A stretch of 64,000 nucleotides of DNA from an uncultured Thiothrix sp. (GTDB taxonomy: Bacteria > Pseudomonadota > Gammaproteobacteria > Thiotrichales > Thiotrichaceae): NCBI RefSeq assembly GCF_937873765.1, contig NZ_CALMZC010000016.1:1-64000 (forward strand), written 5' to 3'. The notes below the pieces were generated by a model. The model had not been told where the DNA came from, searched no databases, and saw nothing but the letters and a program-made list of their open reading frames with translations. The position numbers and the translations under genes are program-made. The number at the start of each line of letters is the position of its first letter. Position 1 is the first letter of the stretch. Shown here in pieces: positions 1-9,052 of this stretch.

Positions 1-387
1 GTCATTGGCGAATTCATTAATCAGATGTTTTTCAACTCTTCTGGTGCATGACCATATTTTAAAATTCATAGGAGCAAGCTTGTCTAAAACTTGCCGTGAA
101 TGCTGAATGGCTTGTAAAGCTTTATCAATGAAAGTTTGTTGCTGAGGGGATAAGGGGGCATTGTTGGCAGTCATGCCTGTTATTACAAAATTGAGTTCTG
201 AGTCATCCGTATGAACCCAGCAGTCTCCACGTCCTTGATTATAAAACCAATCAAGCGGCTTTCTTGTGTCTGGAAGAGAGGGATTGAGATGCTGTTCTTT
301 GCAACTTGCAGGTACTGCTAAAGCGAAAGGACTCAATAGATAACACAGTAAGCCGATCAGTATTGCGCAAAGCTTGACGTGTGGCAT
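1..387 (-). CDS. Partial secreted protein of unknown function (runs off the left edge)
   Basis: An open frame of 129 codons starts with ATG at 387 and continues past base 1, so the C-terminus is missing. A good ribosome-binding site (AAGGGGG) lies about 10 bases upstream. The N-terminus is a clear signal peptide: a basic MPHVK start, a hydrophobic stretch, then an ALA-like cleavage site near residue 24. The mature part begins with a Cys (PASCKEQ) and contains a GRGDCWVHTDDSEL stretch. I do not recognise the family. It is transcribed divergently from the methyltransferase gene to its right. Confidence 0.6.
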   Translation of the reverse strand, partial: MPHVKLCAILIGLLCYLLSPFALAVPASCKEQHLNPSLPDTRKPLDWFYNQGRGDCWVHTDDSELNFVITGMTANNAPLSPQQQTFIDKALQAIQHSRQVLDKLAPMNFKIWSCTRRVEKHLINEFAND

Positions 388-641
388 AGCCAATCCCCCT
401 TAAGTATTTAACTAAAGAGGCTAGTGTGTGTTTGACAAAAGTCAGAATGAATTAGACTTAACGGGTGTTTTAGTGTCATGAACGGAGGTAGTCAGTTCCT
501 GTGGCCTTTTATATTTAAGAGTAGACCTACAGACTAACAAACTGCTAGGAAAATCGATCACCTAGGTTTCTGTTAGCTATTCACCTTCTTCAAGCTGTGC
601 CAGAATGCGCGCATTTATTTGCTTTTGAGGCGGGTTTAAGA

Positions 642-1691
642 ATGGCTGAATCTAATTTATTTCTACGTATGCTGGCGGAGAAGCGCTTTCTATTAGCGGA
701 TGGCGCGACGGGTACTAATCTCTTTAGCATGGGGCTAATGACTGGTGATGCTCCAGAGCTTTGGAATACTGAACACCCTGAGAAAATTGCGGCGCATTAT
801 CGTACTTTTGTGGAAGCAGGCTCCGATATTATTTTAACTAACACTTTCGGTGGTAATCGCCGCCGCTTAGTGCTGCATCAAGCGCAAGATCGGGTAGAGG
901 AGCTGAATACTGCTGCTGTCAAGATTTTAAAAGATGAAATTGCTAAAGCAGGGCGTGAAATCGTGATCGGTGGCTCGATGGGGCCAACGGGGGATATTTT
1001 AGAGCCGAATGGCCCACTTTCGATTGCAGAAGCTGCAGATATTTTTGAAGAGCAAGCGCGGGCTTTAGCGGCTGCAGGCGTGGATGTGCTTTGGTTGGAG
1101 ACTTTATCCTCAAAAGAAGAGGTTGAAGCAGCGGTATTAGGCGCTGGGCGTGTGGGTTTACCGGTCGTGAATACCTTAAGTATTGATACTAATGGCCGCA
1201 CCATGATGGGCTTAACGGCTGCGGATATTATTAAACTACAACCGAGTTTGCATCCCCATCCCATTGCTTGCGGCACGAACTGTGGCGTGGGTGCTTCTGA
1301 AGTGGTTGCAACCGTGTTGAATTTCTTTAATGCAGCCGGTGAAGAGCAAGAGCCGATTATTGTGGCTAAAGCGAACTGCGGTATTCCTGAATATGTTGAT
1401 GGCAAAATTGTCTATAATGGCACACCGGAATTAATGGCTCGGTATGTGGAGTTAGCGATGGATGCAGGTGCACGGATTATTGGTGGTTGCTGTGGTACTA
1501 GCCCTGAGCATATTAGAGCCATGCGTGCTGCGATGGATCAGCATGTTCCGCAAGAGAAGCCTAGTCTAGAAGTGATTCTGCGTGATTTAGGTTCAGTCTC
1601 TAAAGGTGCACAAGCACAATTAGCCGGTGATTTAAGCGTGGAGGGTGGTTCTTTAGGTGGCGGTGGGCGTAAGCGTTCGCGGCGTGCCTAA
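642..1691 (+). CDS. bmt: Homocysteine S-methyltransferase, betaine-homocysteine type
   Basis: This 349-residue protein belongs to the zinc-dependent homocysteine S-methyltransferase family, which moves a methyl group from a donor such as betaine to homocysteine to form methionine. The zinc-binding cysteines are visible: one in ACGTNCGVG near residue 210 and a pair in GGCCGTSPEHI near 281. The N-terminal barrel strand ADGATGTNLF is also typical. The frame is open from 597, but I chose ATG 642 because a GAGGCGGG Shine-Dalgarno sits 7 bases upstream and the family begins here. The C-terminus ends in a short Gly-rich basic tail (GGGGRKRSRRA). A betaine donor is inferred. It fits the dimethylglycine dehydrogenase-like gene at 61176-63686, since dimethylglycine is the by-product. 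Confidence 0.85.
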   Translation: MAESNLFLRMLAEKRFLLADGATGTNLFSMGLMTGDAPELWNTEHPEKIAAHYRTFVEAGSDIILTNTFGGNRRRLVLHQAQDRVEELNTAAVKILKDEIAKAGREIVIGGSMGPTGDILEPNGPLSIAEAADIFEEQARALAAAGVDVLWLETLSSKEEVEAAVLGAGRVGLPVVNTLSIDTNGRTMMGLTAADIIKLQPSLHPHPIACGTNCGVGASEVVATVLNFFNAAGEEQEPIIVAKANCGIPEYVDGKIVYNGTPELMARYVELAMDAGARIIGGCCGTSPEHIRAMRAAMDQHVPQEKPSLEVILRDLGSVSKGAQAQLAGDLSVEGGSLGGGGRKRSRRA

Positions 1692-1728
1692 ATAAACGTT
1701 TCTAGGGTTGAGTACAGTTACTTAACCG

Positions 1729-2853
1729 TTACTTTGAACTTATACAAACTTGAATATCGTCCAGTTTGCCGTCAAATTCCTGCTTCGTTGGGGCTGGTTT
1801 CGTCTTCGACTTTCGTCCAAGACCAGAGCCTTCCCCTCCACAGGCAAACACCGTGTAACTCACGGCGTAGTTTCTTAAGTTCATAGCCGCATTGACATCC
1901 CGATCATGGCTGGTGCCACAGGTCGGGCAAGCCCACTGCCGGATTGACAGTGGGAGTTTTTCTATCTTGTGACCGCAAGCCGAACAGGTTTTGCTGCTGG
2001 CAAAGAACCTATCCGCCACCACCACGATACCGCCACGCATCGCGGCTTTGTATTCCAACTGACGGCGAAACTCAAAAAAGCCCATATCACTGATGGCACG
2101 GGATAAATGGCGATTTTTCACCATGCCCGACACGTTCAAATCTTCAAGGCCGATGAGTAAAAAACGGCGGGTCAAATCCGTGGTGAGTTGGTGCAAAGTG
2201 TCCTTGCGGATATTGGCGATTCGTGCATAGAGTTTTGCCAGTTTCGCCTTGGCTTTATGTCGATTAGCACTACCCTGAACTTTGTGGGACAGGCTACGGG
2301 AGAGCCGTTGCAGGCGGGATAGCAAGGCTTTATGCGGCCTCGCCCCTGCCACTACCTCCCCCGTTGAGAGCGTTGCCAATGCGGATACGCCCAAATCCAC
2401 ACCCACCACACCTTGATTTTCGGCGGGTGGGAGGTGGTTGGAATCGGTATCTACGGTGATACTGGCGAACCACTGATCAGCGGTACGGGAAAGGGTGGCA
2501 GAGAGGATTTTGCCGGAAAAGCGTAAGGTTTCCCGCATCCGCACGGCTCCCAGATGGGGAATGCGGATATGGCAAGCGTCAACGGAAAATTGATCGTTAG
2601 TCAGGCTGAAGCTGTCACGGCTTTTGCCTTTCTTCTTGAATTGCGGGTAGTTGGCTCGTCCGGCAAAGAAGTTTTTGAAGGCATTCCCCAGTTGGATAAT
2701 CGCCATTTGTGGAGCATTTTTGGTGACTTCTAGCATCCACGGGAATTGTTCGCGTTTGATGGCATTCAGTTGTTTGCGTAACGAAAACTGTGAGGGTTTT
2801 GGCTGGCTGTTGTCCTCTTGCCATGCGCGGTATTGGGTCTGCCATTCCGCCAA
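1729..2853 (-). CDS. tnpB: IS200/IS605-family TnpB (RNA-guided nuclease of an IS1341-type element), start codon apparently lost
   Basis: This frame encodes a 374-residue TnpB. The RuvC-like catalytic acids are all present: D153 in GVDLGVSALATL, E237 in GLEDLNVSG and D319 in DRDVNAAMNL. A four-cysteine zinc ribbon (CSACG at 290 and CPTCG at 309) lies between the last two. The C-terminal tail GSGLGRKSKTK is typical of IS605 TnpB genes whose 3' end overlaps the guide RNA. The family's first 40 residues are encoded upstream in the same frame (HAHRLDPNNKQATYF to NWAL, about 2853-2940), but no ATG, GTG or TTG lies between the TGA at 2977-2979 and the TTG at 2853. No tnpA is nearby. The gene is either a decaying copy or starts in an unusual way. 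Confidence 0.8.
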   Translation of the reverse strand: MAEWQTQYRAWQEDNSQPKPSQFSLRKQLNAIKREQFPWMLEVTKNAPQMAIIQLGNAFKNFFAGRANYPQFKKKGKSRDSFSLTNDQFSVDACHIRIPHLGAVRMRETLRFSGKILSATLSRTADQWFASITVDTDSNHLPPAENQGVVGVDLGVSALATLSTGEVVAGARPHKALLSRLQRLSRSLSHKVQGSANRHKAKAKLAKLYARIANIRKDTLHQLTTDLTRRFLLIGLEDLNVSGMVKNRHLSRAISDMGFFEFRRQLEYKAAMRGGIVVVADRFFASSKTCSACGHKIEKLPLSIRQWACPTCGTSHDRDVNAAMNLRNYAVSYTVFACGGEGSGLGRKSKTKPAPTKQEFDGKLDDIQVCISSK

Positions 2854-3093
2854 TGCCCAGTTGTAGGCAAATCGCGCCGTGCCTGCGGCTTTGGCAAAGT
2901 ACGTGGCTTGCTTATTGTTGGGGTCAAGGCGGTGAGCATGACTAAAATCATGCCGTACAGCAGGATACTTGTCTAATCAACGGTGTTTTTGCTGCTACTG
3001 TTCATCGATAAACGGTAACGCATTTTGCAATCTATTCAAAATGAATAATCTTGAATACATTGGTATGAGTTCTGCGGTAACTGCTGCTAACCC

Positions 3094-3594
3094 CTACACA
3101 TCCTCCGCCCGATCCACAAATAATACCCCATTCAAATGATCCACCTCATGCTGAATGATTCGTGCGACAAAACCGCTATATTCAGCCTCAACCGTTTCGC
3201 CTTGCTGGTTGCTATAGCGCACGATTAAGCGTTCAGCGCGTGCAACGGGTGCGCGCGTATCGGGTACGCTCAAACAGCCTTCTTCACCTAAACAAGTTTC
3301 AGTCGACTGCCAAATGATTTCTGGATTAATCATCGCGATTGCTTCCATCAAGGGTGCAGCGGGATAACGCGGATTCGGGCGTGAGGCAACAATAATGATT
3401 CTTAATGATTTGAATACTTGTGGGGCAGCGATCCCCACACCATTCGCAGCTAGTAGAGTGGCATGCATATTTTGAATCAGCATTTGCACTTCGGGATCAA
3501 GCGGAGCACTGACGACTTGGGCTAATTGAGTCAGCACAGACTCGCCTTGCTGAGCAATGCTCAAGATCTGCGCGGAGGGAAGTGTCGACATCAT
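3094..3594 (-). CDS. def: Peptide deformylase
   Basis: This 166-residue metalloenzyme removes the formyl group from the N-terminal methionine of new proteins. All three family motifs are seen: GVGIAAPQV (GxGxAAPQ), EEGCLSVP (metal-binding Cys) and QHEVDHLNG (HExxH, two metal-binding His and the catalytic Glu). The length is normal. It is monocistronic and divergent from zapE, not next to fmt as in E. coli, so it may be a second deformylase. Confidence 0.93.
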   Translation of the reverse strand: MMSTLPSAQILSIAQQGESVLTQLAQVVSAPLDPEVQMLIQNMHATLLAANGVGIAAPQVFKSLRIIIVASRPNPRYPAAPLMEAIAMINPEIIWQSTETCLGEEGCLSVPDTRAPVARAERLIVRYSNQQGETVEAEYSGFVARIIQHEVDHLNGVLFVDRAEDV

Positions 3595-3684
3595 AAGATT
3601 CTACCTTTTTACACTAAATGTAGTTGTAGCATGTTTCTGATTATAAAACAGCCTCTCCTAAAGGATTCAGGCTTTATAGAACTA

Positions 3685-3710
3685 ATGTGCAATTGCACAT
3701 TGTCGACAAT
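3685..3710. promoter_or_regulatory. Two overlapping perfect palindromes in the def-zapE intergenic region
   Basis: ATGTGCAATTGCACAT (3685-3700) is a perfect 16-base palindrome. It overlaps the perfect 12-base palindrome ATTGTCGACAAT (3699-3710). They sit in the 227-bp gap between the divergent def and zapE genes, where an operator would be expected. No T-run follows, so a terminator is unlikely. The bound factor is unknown. Confidence 0.45.
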
Positions 3711-3821
3711 TTTACTGCTTTAAAGACTGAAAATTGGCGGATTTATCGGTACATTGGTTGACGATCTGAAAGCGATTACCGACAATACGCGAGCTTATTC
3801 GCTAATCGTGAAATCCACCAA

Positions 3822-4907
3822 ATGACACTGCTTGCTCTGTATCATTCCGAAGTTGCTGCTGGCAATATCCAACGTGACCCTGCACAGGAACGTGCTATCC
3901 AAGTTTTACAAGGAATTATGGATGGCTTAGTCAATCCTAAACCTCAACTACCGGTCAAGGGTTTCCGCTTTTTCTCTAAGCCTGAACCGCGCACGGAAGT
4001 TAGCGTGAAAGGTGCTTATATGTGGGGTGGCGTAGGACGTGGCAAAACGTGGATTATGGATTATTTCTTTAAGGCTGTACCCATTGCTGAGAAAAACCGC
4101 TATCACTATCACCATTTTATGCTGATGGTACATGAAGAATTGCGCAAGTTAGGGACTAATCAAAAAGATCCATTAGAGTTAGTGGCTAAGAAAATTGCCT
4201 CTAATACTGAGCTGCTCTGTATTGATGAATTTCATGTCTTAGACATTGGCGATGCGATGATTCTAGCCGGGTTGTTGCAAGGTCTGGTGCATAACGATGT
4301 GACTATCGTGACCACTTCAAATCGTACACCCGATGATTTATACAAGAATGGTCTACAACGTGCGCGCTTCTTGCCAGCGATTGATTTGATTAAGAAAAAT
4401 CTGCAAGTGATTGAGCTAGATAATGGTATTGACTACCGGATGCGCTATGTCATGCCTTTGGATGAACAGACTGATAATATTACTCATTCAGACCCCGAAC
4501 TTGAGCAGCGCTTCCGTGAAGAAGCTAAAGGCAGGGTCTATGAAAATGTGGAGTTGGAGCTAAATAGTCGTCGTCTACCTGTGAAAAAAATGGCGGATAA
4601 TATTATTTGGCTAGATTTCAAAACGGTCTGTGATGGCCCACGCTCTACGAGTGATTATATTGAGTTAGCCGCACGTTATGGAACGATTATTCTTTCTGAT
4701 ATTCCGATTATGAATCAGGATAGTGAGAATGCGGCGCGGCGCTTTTTGAATTTGATTGATGAATTGTATGACCGGAAAGTGCAACTCATCATCTCCACCC
4801 GTTACGATATTAAAGAGCTGTATCAAGGGCAGTTGCTCAAATTTGAATTTGCGCGTGCCTTTAGCCGTTTAAATGAAATGCAGTCACCCACTTATTTGGC
4901 GGCTTAA
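3822..4907 (+). CDS. zapE: Cell division ATPase ZapE (AFG1 family)
   Basis: This 361-residue AFG1-like P-loop ATPase has Walker A GGVGRGKTWIMD (about residues 69-80) and Walker B LLCIDEFHVLDI. The family motif TSNRTPDDLYKNGLQR follows. The C-terminal half carries SRLNEMQSPTYL, close to the family's usual C-terminus. In E. coli ZapE acts on FtsZ rings under low oxygen; that role is taken from the family. lpxH follows 21 bases downstream on the same strand. Confidence 0.9.
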   Translation: MTLLALYHSEVAAGNIQRDPAQERAIQVLQGIMDGLVNPKPQLPVKGFRFFSKPEPRTEVSVKGAYMWGGVGRGKTWIMDYFFKAVPIAEKNRYHYHHFMLMVHEELRKLGTNQKDPLELVAKKIASNTELLCIDEFHVLDIGDAMILAGLLQGLVHNDVTIVTTSNRTPDDLYKNGLQRARFLPAIDLIKKNLQVIELDNGIDYRMRYVMPLDEQTDNITHSDPELEQRFREEAKGRVYENVELELNSRRLPVKKMADNIIWLDFKTVCDGPRSTSDYIELAARYGTIILSDIPIMNQDSENAARRFLNLIDELYDRKVQLIISTRYDIKELYQGQLLKFEFARAFSRLNEMQSPTYLAA

Positions 4908-4928
4908 CTGAACTGGGAGCGGTTTTAA

Positions 4929-5663
4929 ATGGCAATTTGGTTTATTTCTGATCTGCATTTAGAGCCAGCCCGTCCGGCGAGCACGCATTTGTTGTTTGAG
5001 TTTTTGCAGTATATTCAGGGGAAAGCTGAAGTTTTATATATCCTTGGCGACCTATTTGAATATTGGATCGGTGATGATATTCTCGCAACCCCAGCAGGGC
5101 TGCAGGTTCTACCGATTTTGCAAGCATTCAAACAAGTGGCAACGCAGGGCACACCCATTTATTTACAACATGGGAATCGTGATTTTCTATTAGCAGAGCA
5201 GTTCGCTGAGTTAAGTTCTCTAACAATCTTGCCTGAGCAACAAATCATTGATCTCTACGGTCAGCCAACGCTAATTATGCATGGCGATTTACTGTGTACC
5301 GACGATGTGGATTATCAAAAAGCGCGGGTTTTATTTCGTAGTCCGTCATGGCAACAGCAAATTTTAGCGAAGAGTATTCCTGAGCGTTTACAGTATGCAC
5401 AGAGTTTGCGGATGCAAAGCCAACAAACTGCGCAAACGAAGCGTGAAGAGATTCTTGATGCGAATCAAGCCACTATTGAAGCGGTAATGCGTGCGGCTCA
5501 AGTGCAGCAGTTAATTCACGGTCACACCCATCGCCCCGCAATTCATGAATTTGCGCTAGACGGTCAAACTGCTAAGCGCATTGTGCTGGGTGATTGGTAC
5601 AGTCAGGGTAGCTTTTTGCGCGTGGATGCTGAGGGTATGCAGCTTTCAGCCGAGTTTCACTAA
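4929..5663 (+). CDS. lpxH: UDP-2,3-diacylglucosamine diphosphatase LpxH
   Basis: This 244-residue calcineurin-like phosphoesterase hydrolyses UDP-2,3-diacylglucosamine to lipid X at the membrane during lipid A synthesis. The metal-binding motifs are in the right order: FISDLHLEP, GDLFEYWIGDD, HGNRDFLL, HGDLLCTDD and HGHTHRPAIH. The length is normal for the family. It lies just downstream of zapE, and its last 18 bases overlap the end of the convergent DUF1841 gene. Confidence 0.93.
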   Translation: MAIWFISDLHLEPARPASTHLLFEFLQYIQGKAEVLYILGDLFEYWIGDDILATPAGLQVLPILQAFKQVATQGTPIYLQHGNRDFLLAEQFAELSSLTILPEQQIIDLYGQPTLIMHGDLLCTDDVDYQKARVLFRSPSWQQQILAKSIPERLQYAQSLRMQSQQTAQTKREEILDANQATIEAVMRAAQVQQLIHGHTHRPAIHEFALDGQTAKRIVLGDWYSQGSFLRVDAEGMQLSAEFH

Positions 5664-6068
5664 GCAGTCTAAATAAGCATGCTCATCGGGTGGTTGTTGC
5701 TGCTGTTGAGCTTGCCAGAGATTAGCAACTAAGCATTCCATCATTAGATGCTCAGTGTCGTGTTGCCCATAGCGCTCAGCTAGATTTTCATAAAGATCGC
5801 GAATTCCTACCGGGCGGTCAGTAGATACTTGTTCCCGCAAGCCTAAATGCAAACCCATGTGTAGGAAGGGATTAGTATGACCTTCTTCTGGCGCGTAGTT
5901 TTGCTGCAAAGCCTGATCAGTATTCGCAAGCAGGGAATGATATTCTGGATGTTCCAAAATGACGGCAGCGACTTGTTTCTCCAAACCTTCCAATAATTGT
6001 CCGGCTTGTTGCTTTTGCCAGCAGTTTAAATAATAACGGCGTAAATTTTCACGTTGGGCAGAGATCAT
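5646..6068 (-). CDS. DUF1841 family protein
   Basis: This 140-residue soluble protein matches the DUF1841 family, found in many beta- and gammaproteobacteria with no assigned function. Recognisable parts are the RRYYLNCWQK N-terminus, EHPEYHSLL, the HMGLHLGLREQ segment and the Gln-rich C-terminal helix. It overlaps nth by 4 bases (ATGA-type coupling) and is the last gene of the rnf-nth cluster. Its 3' end overlaps convergent lpxH by 18 bases. Confidence 0.8.
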   Translation of the reverse strand: MISAQRENLRRYYLNCWQKQQAGQLLEGLEKQVAAVILEHPEYHSLLANTDQALQQNYAPEEGHTNPFLHMGLHLGLREQVSTDRPVGIRDLYENLAERYGQHDTEHLMMECLVANLWQAQQQQQPPDEHAYLDCLVKLG

Positions 6069-6700
6069 GCAACAGTTTTTTCCTGGTATTCACATAAATC
6101 CGCGATCAAACAAGCGGGGCACTTGGGCTTGCGCGCTGTACAAATATAGCGACCATGTAAAATTAGCCAGTGATGCGCGTCTTGCAGGTATTCATAAGGA
6201 ATATGCTTAAGTAGACCTTTTTCCACTTCCAGCACATTTTTCCCCGGCGCTAAGCCGGTGCGGTTGCCGAGGCGAAAAATATGCGTATCCACCGCCATTG
6301 TAGGCTGACCAAAAGCAGTATTCAAAATAACATTAGCGGTCTTGCGGCCAACCCCGGGTAAGGCTTCTAAATCAGCGCGATTATCGGGGACTTGTGATTG
6401 ATGCTGTGCAATGAGCTGTTGGCAAGTCGCGATAATATTTTTGGCCTTAGCGTTGTACAGGCCAATGGTTTTAATATAGCTGCGCAAGCCTTCTTCACCT
6501 AAAGCTAAAATTGCTTCAGGTGTATTTGCAATGCGAAAGAGTTGCTCAGTGGCTTTGTTGACGCTTTTATCGGTGGCTTGAGCTGATAAAATTACTGCTA
6601 CTAAGAGTTCAAAGGGTGAAGCATAGCTAAGTTCAGTGCGTGGATTTGGATTCGCTGCTTGCCAGCGTCGAAATAGTTCAAGGCATTGCTCGGGTTTCAC
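6065..6700 (-). CDS. nth: Endonuclease III
   Basis: This 211-residue DNA glycosylase/AP lyase removes oxidised pyrimidines. The helix-hairpin-helix LPGVGRKTANVILN carries the catalytic Lys, and VDTHIFRLGNRTGL carries the catalytic Asp. The C-terminal 4Fe-4S loop has the C-X6-C-X2-C-X5-C spacing (CTARKPKCPACLIADLC). It overlaps rnfE by 4 bases. The rnfE-nth linkage is the same as in E. coli. Confidence 0.95.
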   Translation of the reverse strand: MKPEQCLELFRRWQAANPNPRTELSYASPFELLVAVILSAQATDKSVNKATEQLFRIANTPEAILALGEEGLRSYIKTIGLYNAKAKNIIATCQQLIAQHQSQVPDNRADLEALPGVGRKTANVILNTAFGQPTMAVDTHIFRLGNRTGLAPGKNVLEVEKGLLKHIPYEYLQDAHHWLILHGRYICTARKPKCPACLIADLCEYQEKTVA

Positions 6701-7389
6701 AGGGCATCACTCGCGGGTTTGAGTAAAGCTTGTTGCTGAGTATGCGCTGCACGCCGTTGATCAATATAGTTTTTGCCGGCTACTAGAAAGCCTAAGCTAA
6801 TAAAGGCACCGGGTGGTAAAGCGGCTAATAATAAACCGGTGAAATGATCGCTAATCTGTAAACTTAAGCCACGTGCGGCTTCTCCAAACATCAAATGCGC
6901 TTGGGAAAATAAACTGCCATGGGCTAAAAATTCACGAATAGCCCCTAAAGTAACTAATACTAAAGTAAAGCCAATCCCCATTATTAAACCATCCAACCAT
7001 GCATATTGTGGTGGATTTTTCGCTGCGTAAGCCTCAGCTCGACCAATAATAATACAGTTGGTGACAATTAAAGGAATAAAGATCCCTAGCACGGCATATA
7101 GTTCGCTGAAATAGGCATGAATCAGTAATTCAATCGCGGTAACCGTGGAGGCAATAATCAAGACAAAAGCAGGGATGCGGATTTCTTCACGAATGAAAGG
7201 GCGTAACAAAGAAATTAATAAATTAGTGGTCGCTAAAGTCATCAAAGTAGCGATTCCTAAACCGAGGCCATTGACAAGATTAGTGGTGACCGCCATCAAG
7301 GGACATAAACCTAAGAGCTGGACTAAGCCGGGGTTATTTTGCCAAATACCATTAAAGATAATTTCACGATAAGGATGTTCTGCACTCAT
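6697..7389 (-). CDS. rnfE: Rnf electron transport complex subunit RnfE
   Basis: This 230-residue integral membrane protein is a paralogue of RnfA. It starts with the typical NGIWQNNPGLVQLLGLCPLMAVT segment, then about six membrane spans including VTNCIIIGRAEAYA and LPPGAFISLGFLVA. With RnfA it lines a membrane route for electrons between ferredoxin and NAD. It overlaps nth downstream and rnfG upstream by 4 bases each, so translation is probably coupled. Confidence 0.95.
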   Translation of the reverse strand: MSAEHPYREIIFNGIWQNNPGLVQLLGLCPLMAVTTNLVNGLGLGIATLMTLATTNLLISLLRPFIREEIRIPAFVLIIASTVTAIELLIHAYFSELYAVLGIFIPLIVTNCIIIGRAEAYAAKNPPQYAWLDGLIMGIGFTLVLVTLGAIREFLAHGSLFSQAHLMFGEAARGLSLQISDHFTGLLLAALPPGAFISLGFLVAGKNYIDQRRAAHTQQQALLKPASDAL

Positions 7390-8021
7390 GGCTGCTTTCC
7401 TGTGCTAGGTGCAAATAAAGTCTCAGTATGCTGTTCAGACCAAACCAGTACCTGCTTGACGGCTGCAACGACTGCCCGTGGGGTAATGGTTGCTCCTGTA
7501 AATTGATCAAAATATCCGCCATCTTTTTTAACTGCCCAAGTGGCTACAGTCGGATTTTGAAGGGATTTACCTGAAAAGCCTAAGATCCAATCGCTTTTTT
7601 CCACCTCAATCCAATCACCTAAACCGGGGGTTTCTTTATGTGCTAAGACACGCACGCCTGCTAAGGTTTGATCTGCATTGACGCCAACCGCTAAACGAAT
7701 ATTACCACTATAACCGTCTGGAGTAGTGATGGTGAAAATCGATGCCACTGGTTGCTGCTGTTTGCGCAAGCGGTAGACTAACACAGGTTCAGAGCTATTC
7801 AACTCAGATGGTGCTAGGCTTAGGGTATCTTCTAATGGATTATTATCGTAGCGGCTGGCTTCGACTAAAGTATTAATCCGTGTTAGTAAGGCTTGCCGTT
7901 CACTTTGAGCAATTTGTTTGGCGGTCAGGGTATGCACTCCAGCGAGTAATAAAGTACCCGCTAAAGCGAAACCGGCTAATAAGAGCGTAGGCTTGCTAAT
8001 TTCCCGAATTAAATCATTCAT
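7386..8021 (-). CDS. rnfG: Rnf complex FMN-binding subunit RnfG
   Basis: This 211-residue protein has one N-terminal membrane span (LLLAGFALAGTLLLAGV) and an extracytoplasmic FMN-binding domain. The flavinylation motif S/TGATxT is present as TGATITPRAVV near residue 176; the FMN is attached to the last Thr. HKETPGLGDWIEVEKSDWI is also a family hallmark. It overlaps rnfD and rnfE by 4 bases each. Confidence 0.94.
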   Translation of the reverse strand: MNDLIREISKPTLLLAGFALAGTLLLAGVHTLTAKQIAQSERQALLTRINTLVEASRYDNNPLEDTLSLAPSELNSSEPVLVYRLRKQQQPVASIFTITTPDGYSGNIRLAVGVNADQTLAGVRVLAHKETPGLGDWIEVEKSDWILGFSGKSLQNPTVATWAVKKDGGYFDQFTGATITPRAVVAAVKQVLVWSEQHTETLFAPSTGKQP

Positions 8022-9052
8022 AGGCCAAATCGTCCTTTAGTGCCATAAACCCGCGGTTGGGTATAAGCATCTAGTAAAGGTACGGCCATATTCATAATTA
8101 ACACAGCGAAGGCTATCGCGTCAGGATAACTACCCCAAACACGAATAATATAGGTAAAACAACCAATTCCACCTGCATAGAGAATTTTTCCTAGCGGTGT
8201 GGTACTGGCAGAAACTGGGTCGGTGGCAATAAAAAAAGCGCCTAAGATAGTCGCACCGCCGACCAAATGAAAAAGCGGCGAGCTGTAAGTATGCGGATTA
8301 ATCAGCCAAAAAATAAGTGCCATTCCAGCCAGAGCTGCCATTAAAGCAAACGGAATATGCCAGCTAATAATTTTGCGATAGATCAACCATAAGCCGCCTG
8401 CTAGCCAAGCTAAGCTCACCCATTCCCAAGCTTGACCTGCTATCCAACCGAAGGCTTGGCCTTGACTGATTTGCTCGACTGTTTCGCCTAGCCTTAAATG
8501 TGTTTTTATAGTATCCAAGGTAGTAGCTTGAGTGAGGCCATCCCAAGTACTAGCTCCACCTAGCAAGACTTGCTGCAGCGCTTCACTCAAGTTGATATTG
8601 GCGATACTTGTAAGCTCAGGTGCGGGCCAACTCGTCATTTCGACAGGAAAAGACACCAAAATGGCTGCATAACCCACCATTGCCGGATTAAAAGGGTTGT
8701 AGCCTAAACCACCATAAAGATGTTTACCAATCACCATTGCAAAAATAAGTGCAATCAACAACAACCACCAAGGCGAATAGGGCGGAAGTGCGACGGCTAG
8801 CAGCCAACCAGTAACCACAGCGCTATAGTCAGTCAAAAAAGGTAGAATAGGGCGCTGACGTAGCTTAAGCATCAACGCTTCAAGCAGTAGAGCAAAGCCT
8901 AAGCCTAGCAATAAATTCGTGATCACCCCCCAGCCGAAAAACCACAGTAGCACTAAAGTTCCCGGCACTAGGGCATAAATGACTTGCGCCATGACTTGAC
9001 CAACACCTTGAGGCGCATGCATATACGGCGAAGTGTTAGTGCCAAACATCAT
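8018..9052 (-). CDS. rnfD: Rnf complex FMN-binding membrane subunit RnfD
   Basis: This 344-residue polytopic membrane protein begins TSPYMHAPQGVGQVM as in RnfD/NqrB. It contains GGLGYNPFNPAMVGYA and the flavinylation segment DGLTQATTLDT, in which a Thr should carry FMN. HLVGGATILGAFFIATDPVSAS completes the family pattern. It overlaps rnfC by 4 bases. Confidence 0.94.
   Translation of the reverse strand: MMFGTNTSPYMHAPQGVGQVMAQVIYALVPGTLVLLWFFGWGVITNLLLGLGFALLLEALMLKLRQRPILPFLTDYSAVVTGWLLAVALPPYSPWWLLLIALIFAMVIGKHLYGGLGYNPFNPAMVGYAAILVSFPVEMTSWPAPELTSIANINLSEALQQVLLGGASTWDGLTQATTLDTIKTHLRLGETVEQISQGQAFGWIAGQAWEWVSLAWLAGGLWLIYRKIISWHIPFALMAALAGMALIFWLINPHTYSSPLFHLVGGATILGAFFIATDPVSASTTPLGKILYAGGIGCFTYIIRVWGSYPDAIAFAVLIMNMAVPLLDAYTQPRVYGTKGRFGL

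Noticed and set aside
878-1405. 175-codon minus-strand frame
   Set aside because: It is antisense to the methyltransferase gene, which has clear family motifs.
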